The notes: generated by a model not told the origin, from the sequence alone. A DNA stretch of 64,000 bases from Capitulum mitella (GCA_030062745.1 CP099846.1:2790001-2854000); one strand, 5' to 3'. Counted from the first letter of the stretch, positions 12,395-24,395 are shown. Made by a program: numbers and translations.

Positions 12395-13369
12395 TCCGTT
12401 GTTTATTGACCGATCTCAATGAAACTGGCACGAATCGAGAGGTTATGGATAGGGCTTTTACCATGGGTCCGCAAATCTGAAATTTTGAGAAAATTCATGG
12501 GCGTTCACAGGGTTTCAAAAATAGAAGGATTAGTTTTCTAACAACTGAATAAACAAAAGAGGCAAACACCCTTTTTTGGCTTCTGCTAGTCATGTTATAC
12601 TAAAGAAGTACAAATCGCATCACAATGTTTGTATAATGTTATCATAGGCGGTGCCAGGGACATGAAAAAGGGCAACTGTCATGGTCACACGTTTCTCAGA
12701 TCAACTTGTGACCTTTGACCTTAAATGACCTCCAGTGACCTTGGGGTCACTTGGAATGATCTCGTGTGCACTCAAAATTATCTGTGAAGGTTTTCAATCA
12801 TTTGAATTCACCCTATTTCAAAAATTTCATTTTATGGCTATTACGATATAGGGTACGCCCACTGACATTTTAGGTCATGGCTCCGTGACCCGACCTGATA
12901 TCAAGCTGAAACTTGGTACACAAGTAGAAGGTACACTTCTACGTTATATATATTCTGGGTTTGGTATTTGAAAAAACGGCGCCGAAATTATGGCGAAAAA
13001 ATAAATTTTGACCTTTGACTTTGACCTGACCTTGTAATATGACCTCAGATAAGCAAAATTGCATCTGCACATTGCTCAACCATCTAGCTGTACATCCATA
13101 TAAAGTTTTAAGTTCTGTCCTTAAAACTCTGTTTTTGGCAGACATTTTCATTTTACCCTGAACATGGCCAAAAATGGCATGAGATGTCTCCCAAAAACGT
13201 TGCCTGGCTCCGCCCCTGAGCAAAATAGCATTTTGAAATTTTGTCACAGCACGTAGAAAGAATAGCTAGGAAAAGTGACCAAGTTTCGTGAAGCTGCGTT
13301 AAAAATCCTGGAATTGGCAAGCAAAAAACCCGAGTGGGGGCGGACTCCGCCCCCCTGCCGGGAATAGGG
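12395..13369 (-). mobile_element. R2b: inverted R element, second half of the pair
   Basis: On the minus strand it runs from a clean left-type end (CCCTATTCCCGGCAGG, read from 13,369) back to about 12,395, where it lacks the last 300 or so bases of the family. Its TTAA (13,370-13,373) abuts duplication unit 1 exactly. It carries a perfect DR1 motif at 12,709-12,721 on the minus strand. With R2a it forms one 1.73-kb structure with left-type ends on both sides. Confidence 0.8.
12709..12721 (-). promoter_or_regulatory. Perfect DR1 motif inside R2b
   Basis: TGACCTTTGACCT is the complement of AGGTCAAAGGTCA. It lies at the position equivalent to that in R1, R3, R4, R6 and R7. Confidence 0.45.
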
Positions 13370-13373
13370 TTAA

Positions 13374-13594
13374 TCACTCCTGCCACAAAGTGTCCGTCGT
13401 TCTCTGATTGCAGGACTCTCAGAGAACCCACCTACAGAAATATTTTCAACAACTCGGAGGCAACTTTTCGGGCCCTCGTGGTATGTAGCGGGCGCAAAAA
13501 GAGGAATTTTGAGGCATGATCCTGGTAGTTGAAGAGCATTTGAAGTCACCATCACTAGCACTTTGCACGTCGCTTGAATCAACCTGACCTCTGC
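13374..13594 (-). pseudogene. Integrase core fragment cut by R2
   Basis: The minus strand reads GSLRVLQSENDGHFVAGVI and is then cut at the TTAA joining R2. The matching unit 2 copy continues into the rest of the integrase core. A frameshift separates the upstream part. The catalytic LQSDNG motif is altered to LQSEND here. It is a decayed remnant of the KRBA2-like or Ginger-like integrase, certainly non-functional. Confidence 0.6.
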
Positions 13595-13599
13595 TGTGG

Positions 13600-14452
13600 G
13601 GTCATTCGAGATGTAATTGGCTTCACCGCCAGTCCTTTATTCCCAGTCGCAGCCTTTGACTGACAAAAGCAGCAGTATTTGTCGAACACGCTCATTGCTG
13701 GCCTAGGTATGATACGCTTTTTTGGATGTCATGGAGCATTTTACCTCTGCCTCCGTAACCTGTTTTTCTATAGTGATCTTAAACAGTGTCGTGGAAGCTT
13801 TCGTAAGCAGCCATGTACTAAATTTCTTCCTTATTGTCCATGCATGTGGTCTGAGACCCTCCAATATTTTCCGTTAATTTTACAGGGAGATGAGTAATAA
13901 TGACAAAAAAAACAGCCGCAGTAGATAAGAGATCGGCAAAAAGAAAAGAATAAAGTCTTAAACGATGTATTAATTTTTAAGTCTTAGACTCTGCATCCGC
14001 CACTGCTCCAAAAACTGCTTTCAAGCATGTCTTGAAACTAACAAAAGACCAAAAAGTTTTATTAGAGCAAAAGCAGGAACGTAGCCAAGGCGGTCTACGT
14101 TAGATATATAGCGATTGCGCAGGGATATGGAAATGATCATACACATATTGCCAAAACAAAAACTGTATGAATTCCTGATGATAAAATATAACGTTAACTG
14201 CGTAAGACTGTTGCCTTTTCTCATAAATTTTACCAGCTGGCAGTACCATATGACAAAATTTGGAAATTCGATATTCAGCCTCCCCCTCTGAGAAAAATTT
14301 TGGCAGTGTGCCTGAGTCAAAGTACGTGCGTGCAGCACGGTATGCCAGAAGATGCAAATCAGCCGTCCACCTCCTTTGTGCTCCCCTGAAGACGTTACTG
14401 GCGTTTTGGCACTGGTGAATAAATGAAGTTGGTTCAGATCGCAAGCTTTCGT
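13600..14452. other. Unrecognised duplicated segment
   Basis: Matches about 34,100-34,933. Minus-strand frames of around 100 codons occur in both copies, but I recognise no motif. Confidence 0.45.
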
Positions 14453-14456
14453 TTCA

Positions 14457-15793
14457 CCTTATTCCCTGCTGGGGTAGGGCGCATTCTGCCCCTCCCTCCG
14501 GTTTTTCGCTCGCAATTTCCGGACTTTTGGAAACTGCCGAACGAAACTTGGCAACATTTTGTAAACATCTTTTGGACATATTGCGCCAAATTTCAAAAAT
14601 TTGCCTTTTGAGAGGCAGTTCCAGAACACGGTTTCTGGAGATCGCGCATTTTGACGTGGTCATGTGCTGTTTTGATGCCATTTATAATGTCACAAACAGG
14701 TCAAATGATTGAAATATTTGCGGCTGGCACATTTTCAAATTTTTTTTTTTGAAAGTGCTGATCAGTGGTGGATCCAGGGACATGTAAACCATGGTATGAG
14801 TTTTTTTTTTTACTTGTAAAAACTTATGGATAAAACAAAGCTAAGTTATGATATAGACATCTGCATCTTAATTTGCGCATATAATTCACGTATATTTATA
14901 TACTGCAAGGGGCGTATATCGGTTTTAGAGTGCATATTTCGTCTAATGACGTGTTCAGTGGGCCAAACATGTGTGACTGGTGTTGTAAGCCCCACGTGTA
15001 CTACGATCACATGCCATTCATTTCAGCGAAAACAAAAACCAGACCCGGTATCAGGATAAAGTCAAAGGGGCATTTTATTTCCTCTGATTGCTGAGAAATT
15101 TTTATTCGACCTAGAGAGTAAAACACAGCTATCACCATATACATCTTGGCCAGTCTGTTTTCGGTACATGGAGCCGCCTACGAAGATCTGTGATATGTGT
15201 ATATAATATGGCATGTGACGCAAATAGCAATGTTTTCCAAACAAAAATAAGCTCACCAGACTCAAAATATGTTTGGGAATTGATTAACATTTCCCAAAAC
15301 GTGTGTCACTTTTTATGTGCCCTGGACACGCCTATGAATTTTGACTGACCTTTTTCTAACATATGTGATAGACCTGTCAGTTTTCAGTAGAATGACACGA
15401 AGTAGAACAATGTCAGTCGTAAAATGTGGTAAGAAAGCTTATATAGGTAAACCCCCCATTCATATCTTCATTTTGACCCTTATCATTTTTTCCTAAATTT
15501 TTAATACTTCTTTTTGGAAATGTTTATATCGCTACAGGTTGTTAACACCGATTTTCCGCTGCAAAATCGGACCAACGGTTTTCGAAATCACAGGAGGGAG
15601 GGGGGAGGGGGCGGGGGCAGAATTTCAGCACGGAATCGTACCTAACGGGCAGGGGCACGGAACAAGGTTAAGCCCTGTTTCGTCGAAATCGGTTTTGTAA
15701 ACCGGGAGATCTTGGGGAAGGGGTGGGGGGAGAGGCGGGCGAATCGCACACCCCGCATAGACTTGAAACAAAATCTACCGCATGAAAATAAAG
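14457..15793 (+). mobile_element. Q1: TTAA-type element, Q family
   Basis: A 1,337-bp element distantly related to R. It starts CCTTATTCCCTGCTGGGG after TTCA (decayed TTAA) and continues GGTTTTTCGCTCGCAATTTCC and AACGAAACTTGGCAA, which parallel the R left arm. It ends AAAATAAAG before TTAA (15,794-15,797), and the unit 2 copy keeps AAAATAAGG, giving an inverted repeat CCTTATT. A G-rich stretch at about 15,590-15,625 could form a quadruplex. No coding capacity is seen. The interior otherwise differs from R and S. Confidence 0.6.
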
Positions 15794-15797
15794 TTAA

Positions 15798-18112
15798 GGG
15801 ACAAAAACGTTAAGAAACTCCACTGTGGTCTTTTACCTCCTGGATATGACACGTGCTGTTTGCTTTTGCTCGTGCGTGATCTTACACGATTGCATGTTCA
15901 GTTTCCTGGGAGGTGATGTCCACTTCGAGCCTTTCTGACCCTGGGCTGCCGATACAGCTTGTTGGAAAAAAACACTGTTTTGACCAAGACTGACATTATT
16001 TTTACGAGCCGGCCTCAGGTCTCAGGCCGATGCGTTGGCCTCAGACCATTGCGATAGTGTTCCAGTTAGTTTATTTGAGTATGAGCTTGGCCAATCAGCA
16101 AGTGATAATTTGCCTGCCGAAAATTGATTTAGGATGTGCAGCCCTACGAAAAGATGAACTGGGACAGAACCGCAATAATATGCGATTACTGTTTGCATTG
16201 TTACTGAGCACAAAATCAGTGGCTGCACATCTGGGCAACTTCCATTTTAAAAAGTTCACGGCCTCTACATGATACTGAAGTGGAACCGATAAGAGGTTCG
16301 TGAATGGGTGCATGATCCCCTTCCAGGCGGCGTGACACACGAACCGTGGGCCGGAGGCGTGTGGTTCTCGGTACAAACGAAAGCCAGTTCATTGTGCTAC
16401 ACCATAGCGCTTTTCACAACACGACACACAACACGCTGTGGTCTCTGATCACCAGCAATACACTGAGTCCTGGAAAACGCCCACAGAAACGGCCTTTTCG
16501 CATTCCATCACATTGTGCGTGGTATGTACCGCATGCACTGTAGGATAGTGTGCACAATACGATTGCTTGTCACATGAGACCACTTTTTGATCAAAAAGTG
16601 GCAGAACCCGTCCGTAACACAAAATGCCGAAATATTGTTGCCTGACCGGACCTGGAAAATAAGACTTTGACCTAACGCCAAACTGGGTGACGTTAGATCC
16701 AGAACGTCCCAAGAAATTCACTTTTCTTTGTCCCGAGACTATCTCATTTAGGAAAGTAACTGCTTAGGGACCCCCAGGTGCGTTCTGGGATGGAGCAATC
16801 GCAGTGCGGCCGAGGTTTCATGGAGTATAAAGTGATGATCCGTCATGCATGAAGACTAGCATTTATCCCTGTTCAAAGTGTTTGCCTTGCCATCTCGCGT
16901 ACCCCGCACAGTCCCAGATTAAAAGTGGCAATGATCATTATTATACAAATTCGACTCACGCGCTTCTATAATGCATTTACTCTGCACCTTCCGCATAGAT
17001 CACACTAGTAAAATGCTACGAGGTGGTGGTATTGGGGTTACGCTCATCAATACAAGCGAAGGGACAGCTTTTTCTCAGCAGATAAGTTCCACACACACCG
17101 ACCATCTTACCCTCTTCGCGTGCGCAGGCTTGTGCTACTTTTCGGCCCCAGGCCCCTAGAGTCTTTCGAGACTTCTCCAGAATATTCTCGTCTTTGGCCA
17201 ATCGCGCCACTTCCTTCCAGGACTGTGGGCAACACAATAAGCATGACCTGATGACTTCAAGACCGTCCTTCGGACAGCTGTTTCTAGAAGGCTCACCTTG
17301 GAAAGTACCGTCGGTATACTGCAGCAGAAATGATCCGATTTAACTGATATTGGATGCTCTCCCAAAGTAAACAAGTACCCGGACGCCAAGAAAATTGGCC
17401 GTGGAACTATAATAAGCACTGCTTACTCGCTTACCACACAACTCGAAACAAATCACCTGATTCAGCTGAACAGGAAAAGAGTAAGGATATCAATAAACGC
17501 CCATGGATTTACAAACAAAACATAAGGAGTAGGATTACAAAAGTGATGTCATCAGAACTGCTGAATGCAGAGAGCACTCTGCGGATGCTATGGGATTAGC
17601 TTCAACAATGCACTTACCAGCAAACCATTTGATGCTTTCCCCAGCCACCACGGATGGTGCAACCGTCTCTGGCGACAAGCAATTAGGGTGAATTGTCGTG
17701 TGCCTGAACATTACGGTCACAAACACTATTCACAAAGCGCAGTGCCCAGCACACCAAAGCAGATTTCAGTAACCAATGCATTTATTACAATACCCATTGG
17801 AATCATGTTTCTTCAGTGTCTAGTTGTACTTGGCTGTTGTATGATTTCACCTGTAACTGTCCCTATTCCCTACATGAGGCACCAAAAGATGCAAAAAATA
17901 AGTGAGTAAGTAGGCTGTTATTGGGTACGGTAGACTGTTACCTACCTCCCTTCGGTAAATATCAGACTGCCATCACAACTTGACCAAAAAAATTACCAAT
18001 CATCTAACCTTGGTAAGTAAATACCAAACCTGCGCCACGTGACGGCGCGCGAGGCGAACCGCACCTGTCAGTCATGGGGAGAAAATAATCACATTGAACT
18101 AACTTGAATCAC
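15798..18112. other. Unrecognised duplicated segment
   Basis: Matches 36,266-38,578 closely. Many short frames occur on both strands (to about 114 codons at 17,565-17,909) but none has a recognisable motif, so I call no gene. At 16,580-16,601 there is a perfect 22-base palindrome (half-site CCACTTTTTGA) that is conserved in unit 2. Confidence 0.45.
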
Positions 18113-20543
18113 TTAACACGATTCACAACATGAACGGAAAAACGCTGCATGCCATCTTAGCGCTCCAACTCGGCTCCACGCCCGTAATTCCACAGCGAAG
18201 CAGCAGAAATGCAATTGCGCTCAGTACGCGTCTTCCGCGTGCTACAAATTTGACGCGAAATGGCTGCCGTTGTTTTTCAAGTTTTCGTCGAAAAGGGACG
18301 AAATCCGTTCAGGTGAGACCATGTCGTGTTCGTGAAGTGCATTACGCCTGTAATTATTCTCCCGCTATTAGACGTAGATACATGTCAGTATCGTAACCCA
18401 AACTCAGTGTAAATTAGAGTAAATTTGTCGGTATGGTTCAGCGGAACAACATTGGTTAAACATCCGGCCTTTTTAATGTCACTTAGTATTTATAAAGCCA
18501 TTTATAGGACTCCATTGAACAAAAATCACGTAGATTTAGTCAGCTCATGCTTAAATGAGAAACAGTCCGTCTCATTTAATGCGCCTTCGGCTTGGTTCGC
18601 GCATTTTATAGGTATTTGAAACCTCATTGTTCTTAGTTTTTTATTGTGTGGAGTCTACGTAACGACTGACCGTGTTATTCCTATGGGCTTAATGGGCTTA
18701 AAACCCCTTTTGAAGCGCGCAGCACGCTCCAACAACGCGCCGCGACGGGACAAAAGTTAGCCGATGCATTAGTTGAGCGCAAGACCTTTCGAATGGTGCG
18801 CGGCACGTGCCGATCCATCAGAATGTTTGGGCCCTGGACAGCAGTATGGCAGACAGGCAGACAGAGGGGACAAACAGACAAACGGCTAATGGATAGACAG
18901 GCAGACCTGCAGATAAAGAAAAAGACACGTTGTTGTAATAGTGTACAGATGTGCTAAAAAGACATCAACTGAAATAAGGCCGTTTTCCCTGAAATATCCT
19001 CTTTACACATGGATCAATCCTTCTTTTGGCATGTGTTGAGGCGCATAGCCAGCTAGGTCCAAGCATCTAGGCATAAGTTCGCTCCCGACCTCATGCGCAT
19101 ATCTACACAAAAAATCCTGGTTGAGTTCCAAAAAAGTACAAAATCACATTACGGTATAGCATAACCCTAGAAAACGCAGACCAAAACTTCGCAGTGCCAT
19201 TGCACAAGTCAGAAGTCATCTTCTGAATCTGCTAAGATTCTACCAATACTGCAGTTTGTTATGAAACAATGGACTCAGTGTTGGGCAATGATACGTGGCT
19301 TACGACAAATTAGCCTGAGAACTTTATGTACTGATGCCTACTTGTCACATGCTATTTATTGCGACGGGACAATATTATTCGAGCATCGTAACGAACAGAA
19401 CTACAGACTCTATATACCATGCGGAAATTTACGCATGAAATATATTGAAAACGACAAAGCTTCTCCAGTGGTGTAAACTATAGTTTCTAGCCGAGTTTTT
19501 GGGTCCTGAGAGCCACGTATTAATTCACACAAAACGTTTTTTACGTCATTTTCTGTTATCTTGGTGCCACTGGAAACGCAAGCGAAAGTGGACTCCGATT
19601 TACAAAGGGCCTGGAGGACAGACCTAATGAAATGTTCACTAATCATTTCCTAAATCACACTTTTACGGCTGAGCCAGTTTCCATTTATAGAGTTTCTTTA
19701 ATTTTGGTTGTTGGTATTCCGCAATAGCTTTTTCCGTGAGAAAGACAGCAAATAAAGGGTGTGAAACCTTCTTTGGGCAATTTCATAGAGCCCACTGTTG
19801 CGGCTGCAGCAACAGCGCAGAGGTTAAAAAGCAGTTTGGGTGCTGACAACGGATTGCTTAATGTTATGATTTCGAACTGATACAAAAATGTTTACGTATC
19901 AGTGACCAGCTCCCATGTTAAAGTGAAGGAGAACATCATGCCATTTCGGAAACAGTCCTGTGTCAAAAACCGACCCAATATGTTATTAAATTTCTAAGAA
20001 AGAAGCTAAAACAAGGCTGAGGTCTAGAAAAACGGCTTGCAATGTTTAATGAGGGAAATGAATAAATGATGGGGAGTTCAGTCAGCTGACATTTATATAT
20101 CAGTTTCACATATCCGGAAATCGTTGATGAGGAACCATAGTAAACAGCGAAATACGGCGAAAGATTCCGTTTAGAAAAAGTGGAATCTAAATCCAAATCA
20201 AGATTCCAAAAAAATGCTGAAAATCCATATTTTACAAATTACAGATCTGTTTCTCTCATATTCCCAGGACGTGTTAGCGATATGGAGGCTTACCACTGGA
20301 GATGCTCATCAACAAAGAGCACGCTGCTTTTCTGGTTACAATACTCTTCAATAAAGTAGCTACCGCGAAAGCACAAATTGTGTCGCCACATCTTAGCTGG
20401 CCAGATGAGTTATGGTGAATGAAAGCTTTACAGAAGATAATTAAGCCGTGACTTCAGAACGTTTTAATTAGCCGTTTTCGCAATAATGAAATTCTGAACG
20501 TGACTAAGTACTGCCTGGCATTCTGCGTATCTCAGCCAACAGC
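18113..20543. other. Upstream segment of the cytokine gene, present in all three units
   Basis: No gene recognised. A GACAGGCAGA-type simple repeat lies at about 18,845-18,910. Short frames differ in stops between units (for example the 71-codon frame at 19,261 is interrupted in unit 2), arguing against coding. The TTAA at 18,113-18,116 is uninterrupted here and in unit 2 but is the exact left edge of unit 3. Confidence 0.5.
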
Positions 20544-20999
20544 ATGATATGCTTTAACAACCGCGTGCTCATTTTCTGTCCCCGACAACAGCATATCACA
20601 GCTATGTGTGAAAAATTTCCTCACCTGCGTAGTTCAAGTGCGGAAGAGCATATCTGCGTCACTGTTCACAAAATCAACACGCTTGACAATGGGCTATCGC
20701 ATACTGGAGGGTGGCACCTCCGTTTAGATACCCGTCAATTGTCGGTGAGTGGGTTTCGGCGAATAGCGGCCCGCCAGGGCAAGGTCTCGTCATCAGCAAG
20801 GGCCATTTGGAGTGGCGAAGACGGTGGCCTATCTGACCAGGATTCATGAACGGAAACGGCAGTCGGTAGCGTGAGCCGCGCCGTCCGGCGGCCGGCCGCC
20901 AGGAGGCGGGGCCTGCACCGGACACGCGGCCGCGGCCACCTCTGCGACGCCTGAAATGCTCGGTGGTTCCCTGCCAAGTGCGCGCCGCCGTGACGGCCG
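20544..20999 (+). promoter_or_regulatory. GC-rich upstream region of cytokine copy 1
   Basis: GC content rises steeply from about 20,700 toward the TATA box, unlike the AT-rich DNA further up. Compared with units 2 and 3, about 43 bases (41,232-41,274 in unit 2) are missing after 20,764. No transcription-factor site is assigned. Confidence 0.45.
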
Positions 21000-21006
21000 T
21001 ATAAAA
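21000..21006 (+). promoter_or_regulatory. TATA box of cytokine copy 1
   Basis: TATAAAA lies 56 bases before the ATG in a GC-rich context (GACGGCCG before it), at a plausible distance from a start site near 21,030. The same motif occurs at the same place in units 2 and 3. Confidence 0.75.
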
Positions 21007-21061
21007 CTTCTGGCCGGCCCGCGGCCAGCAGACAGCACCTGTGGTCTGTCCCGAGTGCGCC

Positions 21062-21625
21062 ATGTTGGCCCTGTCGTCGACGGCCAGGCGTCTGCTGCTT
21101 CTGATGGCCGCAGTCCTTGCGCTGTCCAGGGCCGGGGTGGCCGGAAGCTGCGACCACCTGCGAGGCGACATCATTGCCTACATCCACTGCATCACCAAAC
21201 CTACAACAGGAGGAGACGTGCCGGCTCAGCCCAGACGGTCCAGGCGCGCCTCAGCAGAGGTCAGTGAGTTGCAGTGCGCGTCCAACAGCAGCAGCAGCCA
21301 GCTGTCTCTTCGCGCCGTCTGCCCGTTCACTATGGAGTCACGTCAGTTCGGCGACATAGAGCCGGTGCACATGCAGGTGGCCGTCTGTCTGTGTGACAGC
21401 GCCACCTCCTGCGGCCGTGGCATGGAGTGCACACCCCTCAAGACAAATGTCACCTACACGCTGGCCGGCCGGCTCACCACCGACTTGGTGACGGTAGCGT
21501 GCGTGTGCGCCGCACCCTACAGCGGCCGCCAGACAGCCGGCCACCGGGAGCCGGCCGTCTGGGAGCGTGTTCACCGACGGCGGCGGCACCACCAACCTCA
21601 CCCTCACCACGGCCGACTGGATTGA
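21062..21625 (+). CDS. IL-17-like secreted cytokine, copy 1
   Basis: A 187-residue protein, probably a secreted signalling ligand. Residues 1-28 are a signal peptide with a leucine-rich core (LLLLMAAVLAL) and small residues before Cys30. A convertase site R-S-R-R falls at 59-62. The core at 72-152 has eight cysteines (72, 87, 109, 111, 117, 123, 147, 149). The pattern LRAVCP...VAVCLC...C...C-T-P...VTVACVCAAP matches the invertebrate interleukin-17 layout (CP, A-x-C-x-C, C-x-P, VACTC). N-glycosylation sequons are at 75 and 129. A basic, His-rich tail ends at 187. The ATG at 21,062 was chosen because it begins the signal peptide 56 bases after the TATA box. Unlike copies 2 and 3 it has Leu70 (Trp there) and Ser29. 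IL-17s normally bind transmembrane IL-17 receptors. A different cystine-knot ligand is the main alternative. Confidence 0.75.
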   Translation: MLALSSTARRLLLLMAAVLALSRAGVAGSCDHLRGDIIAYIHCITKPTTGGDVPAQPRRSRRASAEVSELQCASNSSSSQLSLRAVCPFTMESRQFGDIEPVHMQVAVCLCDSATSCGRGMECTPLKTNVTYTLAGRLTTDLVTVACVCAAPYSGRQTAGHREPAVWERVHRRRRHHQPHPHHGRLD

Positions 21626-21703
21626 TGACGGTCCACCCGCCCCGCCGCAGAGTTGGCTGCAGCTTGCCCGACGCCCGGCGCAGAGAACAGGCACCGCTCG
21701 CAA

Positions 21704-21709
21704 AATAAA
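21704..21709 (+). terminator. Candidate polyadenylation signal, copy 1
   Basis: AATAAA lies 78 bases after the stop codon and is conserved in all three units. Confidence 0.5.
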
Positions 21710-22644
21710 CGGCGAACTGGTCGCTATTTCTGGTGCGGGCGTCTGCGCTCCGTTGTTTCCGACGAGGACACGAATTGTGGTTATGCTGCTTTATATTTTT
21801 CTGACTGTCCAGGTATGAACTATGTGAAATGGATTGAAGGTGCCCGTCCATGCATCTTGCTACTCCAAATTGTGTATCCACTGTGGGTGCCCACCTCACG
21901 TCAAAGTCACAAAACTCCGTCGGCGTTCAGTCAATACTGGAAGTGCCCAAGCACCCACAAAAATTGAAAAACTGCACCCATGTTTTGTACATTGTGGCCT
22001 ACGGACCGCGTACCTGTGCTCATGCGGATATGACAATGTGGGCTCGAAGAACACCGTTTTGGGGTGGTGGCGGAAAGCCGGTGCCGAGATCTCATTTGTT
22101 GCTCCTGCTTTGTAGTGCGCTTGTTGGTTTTCAGCACGGGGATGGTTTTGCTCATGCCTCAGTTGCGACTGGTGTATGAAAGCAATGCCTTTTACTGAAA
22201 CATCCCGAATATCCGGGTCCCGTAGATATGCTTTTTTAAAGATAGCTAGTTTTCGACTACCGTCGCAAAACCAGGGTCGTCGATTTCTGTAAATAATTGG
22301 GAGGGGGGGGGGCAGCCGAGAACCCGATAGCCTAAGGTCCTCCAAATCTGGGTTTTTTGATGGATTTGTCCTACTTTGGTTTGAATAATGGAACTTTATA
22401 ATTTATAAGTTTTTTGTTACCATTTATCAAAGGAAAAAATGCATGTACCCCCATATATATATGTATATATATAGTTCCAGCTTTTGTTGGATACTTCTTT
22501 TTGCAATAAATATTCTTCTGCCGTTCGTATTTTGTTTATGACATTCTTCACTTACGCATCTCCTTCCGGAAGTGCACAGCTCCGATGGCAGCATTAGCGG
22601 CGTCTGTAAGCTTGTTCACGTTACCAGGTCGTCGGCGAATACAG
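21710..22644. other. Downstream segment, unrecognised
   Basis: Short frames on both strands are shared by the three units but are broken differently in each, for example by the loss of about 10 bases near 21,871-21,880 in units 2 and 3. I call no gene. AT-rich sequence with a short TA tract at about 22,449-22,472 precedes the Penelope-like element. Confidence 0.4.
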
Positions 22645-23814
22645 ACCTGCCTATGGATACGGCTACGTCAAAACTCACAAATCAGGACACCCTTTGAGAC
22701 CGATAATATCTCAGATCCCTATGCCGAGATACCAACTCGCCAAGAAACTTAACCTCCTAGCGCCCTACATGCTCTCCGAGCATTGCCTGTTGTCCAGTGA
22801 TGAGTTCCTACCCATCATAAGGAACCACCAACCTTCTGGACTTCTGGTGTCTCTGAATATAGAGAGTCTCTTTACAAACGTGTCTGTAAAAGAGACCATA
22901 GAGCTCATCCTCACGTCAGTGTATGACCACCCTACCATGCCTCCACTCAAGGTACCCAAAAACATATTGGAAGATCTTTTCAAGACATGCACGACCGAAG
23001 CAGCCTTCCGTGGGTCCAACGGCATGTTGTACCGCCAAATCGATGGCATAGCCATGGGGTCACTGCTGGGGTGCCATTGTTGAAATTCGGGATGAAGAAC
23101 ACCTGAAAGTCTTTCAAGCAGCCATGGAACAGGGGTCATGCCTGCGCTTCACAACCGAGCTCAGCATGAACAACAACATGGCCTTTCTGGACTTTGATAT
23201 TCCACAAGAAAATGGAACACTGAAGACCAAGGTGTACCACAATCCCACAGATCTTTTCCGATACATGAATGAAGCAAGTGAGTGCCCTCAGCGATACCGG
23301 AGCAGTGTCATCCGCTCGTTCATCCGTAGAACTCTCAAGTACTATTCCGACTGGACCTCCACGCACCAAGAACTGCAGCTCTGCAAGCGGATTCTCATCA
23401 GCAACGGCTACACCAACACCGAGGTAGACTTGGAAGTCAAAAACCAGATCTCTCAGCATCAACACCGCCATCAAAGACAAGAGCAGCACCACGGCGTAAC
23501 TCTCTACTACAAAAATCAAATGTCACCATCCCACACGACGCGAGAGTGCCACATGACACCATCCTACACGACGCCGTATCATTACTACCGATGTCCACTG
23601 CACCGAGTCCATCACCAAGCTTAGCCTGAGCGTCTGTTACCGAAACGCCGAGGTGGGCGGTCTCATCCTGAGAAACATCTCTGAAGAATCGAACCATCTG
23701 AGAAGTACCAGTGTAGTTTACCAGTTCCCACGTCCATACGAAGACTGACAGCTTCGTCGTGCTGGAGACTACATTGGTATGGCAACCACTACCCTGTGAC
23801 GTCGCCTCACGATG
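22645..23814 (+). pseudogene. Dead Penelope-like retroelement, copy 1
   Basis: Fragments read as a Penelope-like reverse transcriptase followed by a GIY-YIG endonuclease. RT motifs in order are YGYVKTHKSGHPLRPIISQI, LVSLNIESLFTNV, AAFRGSNGMLYRQIDGIAMG and SLLG. Then comes a jump straight to EEHLKVFQAAMEQG, LRFTTELSMNNNMAFLDF, YHNPTDLFRYMN and SECPQRYRSSVIRSFIRR. The nuclease end reads TSVVYQFPRPYED, then DYIGMATTTL after a stop. Two catalytic losses are visible. Motif A, normally D-[VI]-E-S-L-F-T-N, has Asn for Asp. The expected Y-x-D-D segment after MGS-x-LG is deleted, with a frameshift. The same defects occur in units 2 and 3, so it died before the duplications. Confidence 0.75.
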
Positions 23815-24317
23815 CCGGCTCTGGACGCGCAGCCAACATATGTTCCAAATACACCAACAGCTAACCCGCGAGGATCTGACGCCGAGCACCAAGATACTCA
23901 GATAAGTCAGTGAAAAAAGAAGACTTTCTGTCACTACAGCCCCCTTCAATCTGTGCCAGGCGATGGCGACATGAACACGAGCAGCTGTGCCATAGTTTGA
24001 ACATTGCCATCCTAATAGCTTGCCCCGTTAGTAGTGTAACTGATGAAATACCTTGTGCGTGACAGTGTTTTAACTGTGACTTTATGCCATATTTTTATAT
24101 TTGTATTCTAATTCAGACAGATACATGACGAAAAACGGTACTTTTGAAAATGGACCAGGCAGATCCGAAACAATGAAGAAGTCAAAAGGACTAGCTGTGA
24201 ATATTGGAGAACTAATATTTTCTTTATCACAGACAAGAAAAAAACATAATACGGGACATCGGGCCGGCAAGAAGGAAGCTTGTAAAGGTGCGTTACGTCA
24301 CTGTGTTCCAGAAGACT

Positions 24318-24320
<3 letters not shown>

Positions 24321-24368
<48 letters not shown>

Positions 24369-24395
24369 GTATGTACGTAAGATATATGTAAGTAC

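Noticed and set aside
17565..17909. 114-codon frame with a hydrophobic stretch (ITIPIGIMFLQCLVVLGCCM), conserved in unit 2
   Set aside because: Conservation reflects recent duplication of the whole block; absent from unit 3, and no family resemblance.
19261..19476. 71-codon frame as a small gene
   Set aside because: Interrupted by a stop at the same place in units 2 and 3.
20674..21187. Long antisense frames over the cytokine promoter and 5' coding region (about 150-166 codons), repeated in all three units
   Set aside because: They arise in GC-rich DNA, have low-complexity composition, change length between units and show no motif. The forward cytokine frame explains the sequence better.
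21567..21818. Overlapping forward frame containing TNLTLTTADW that could extend the cytokine by frameshift
   Set aside because: Differences among copies after residue 150 fall mostly at third positions of the main frame, so the main frame is preferred.
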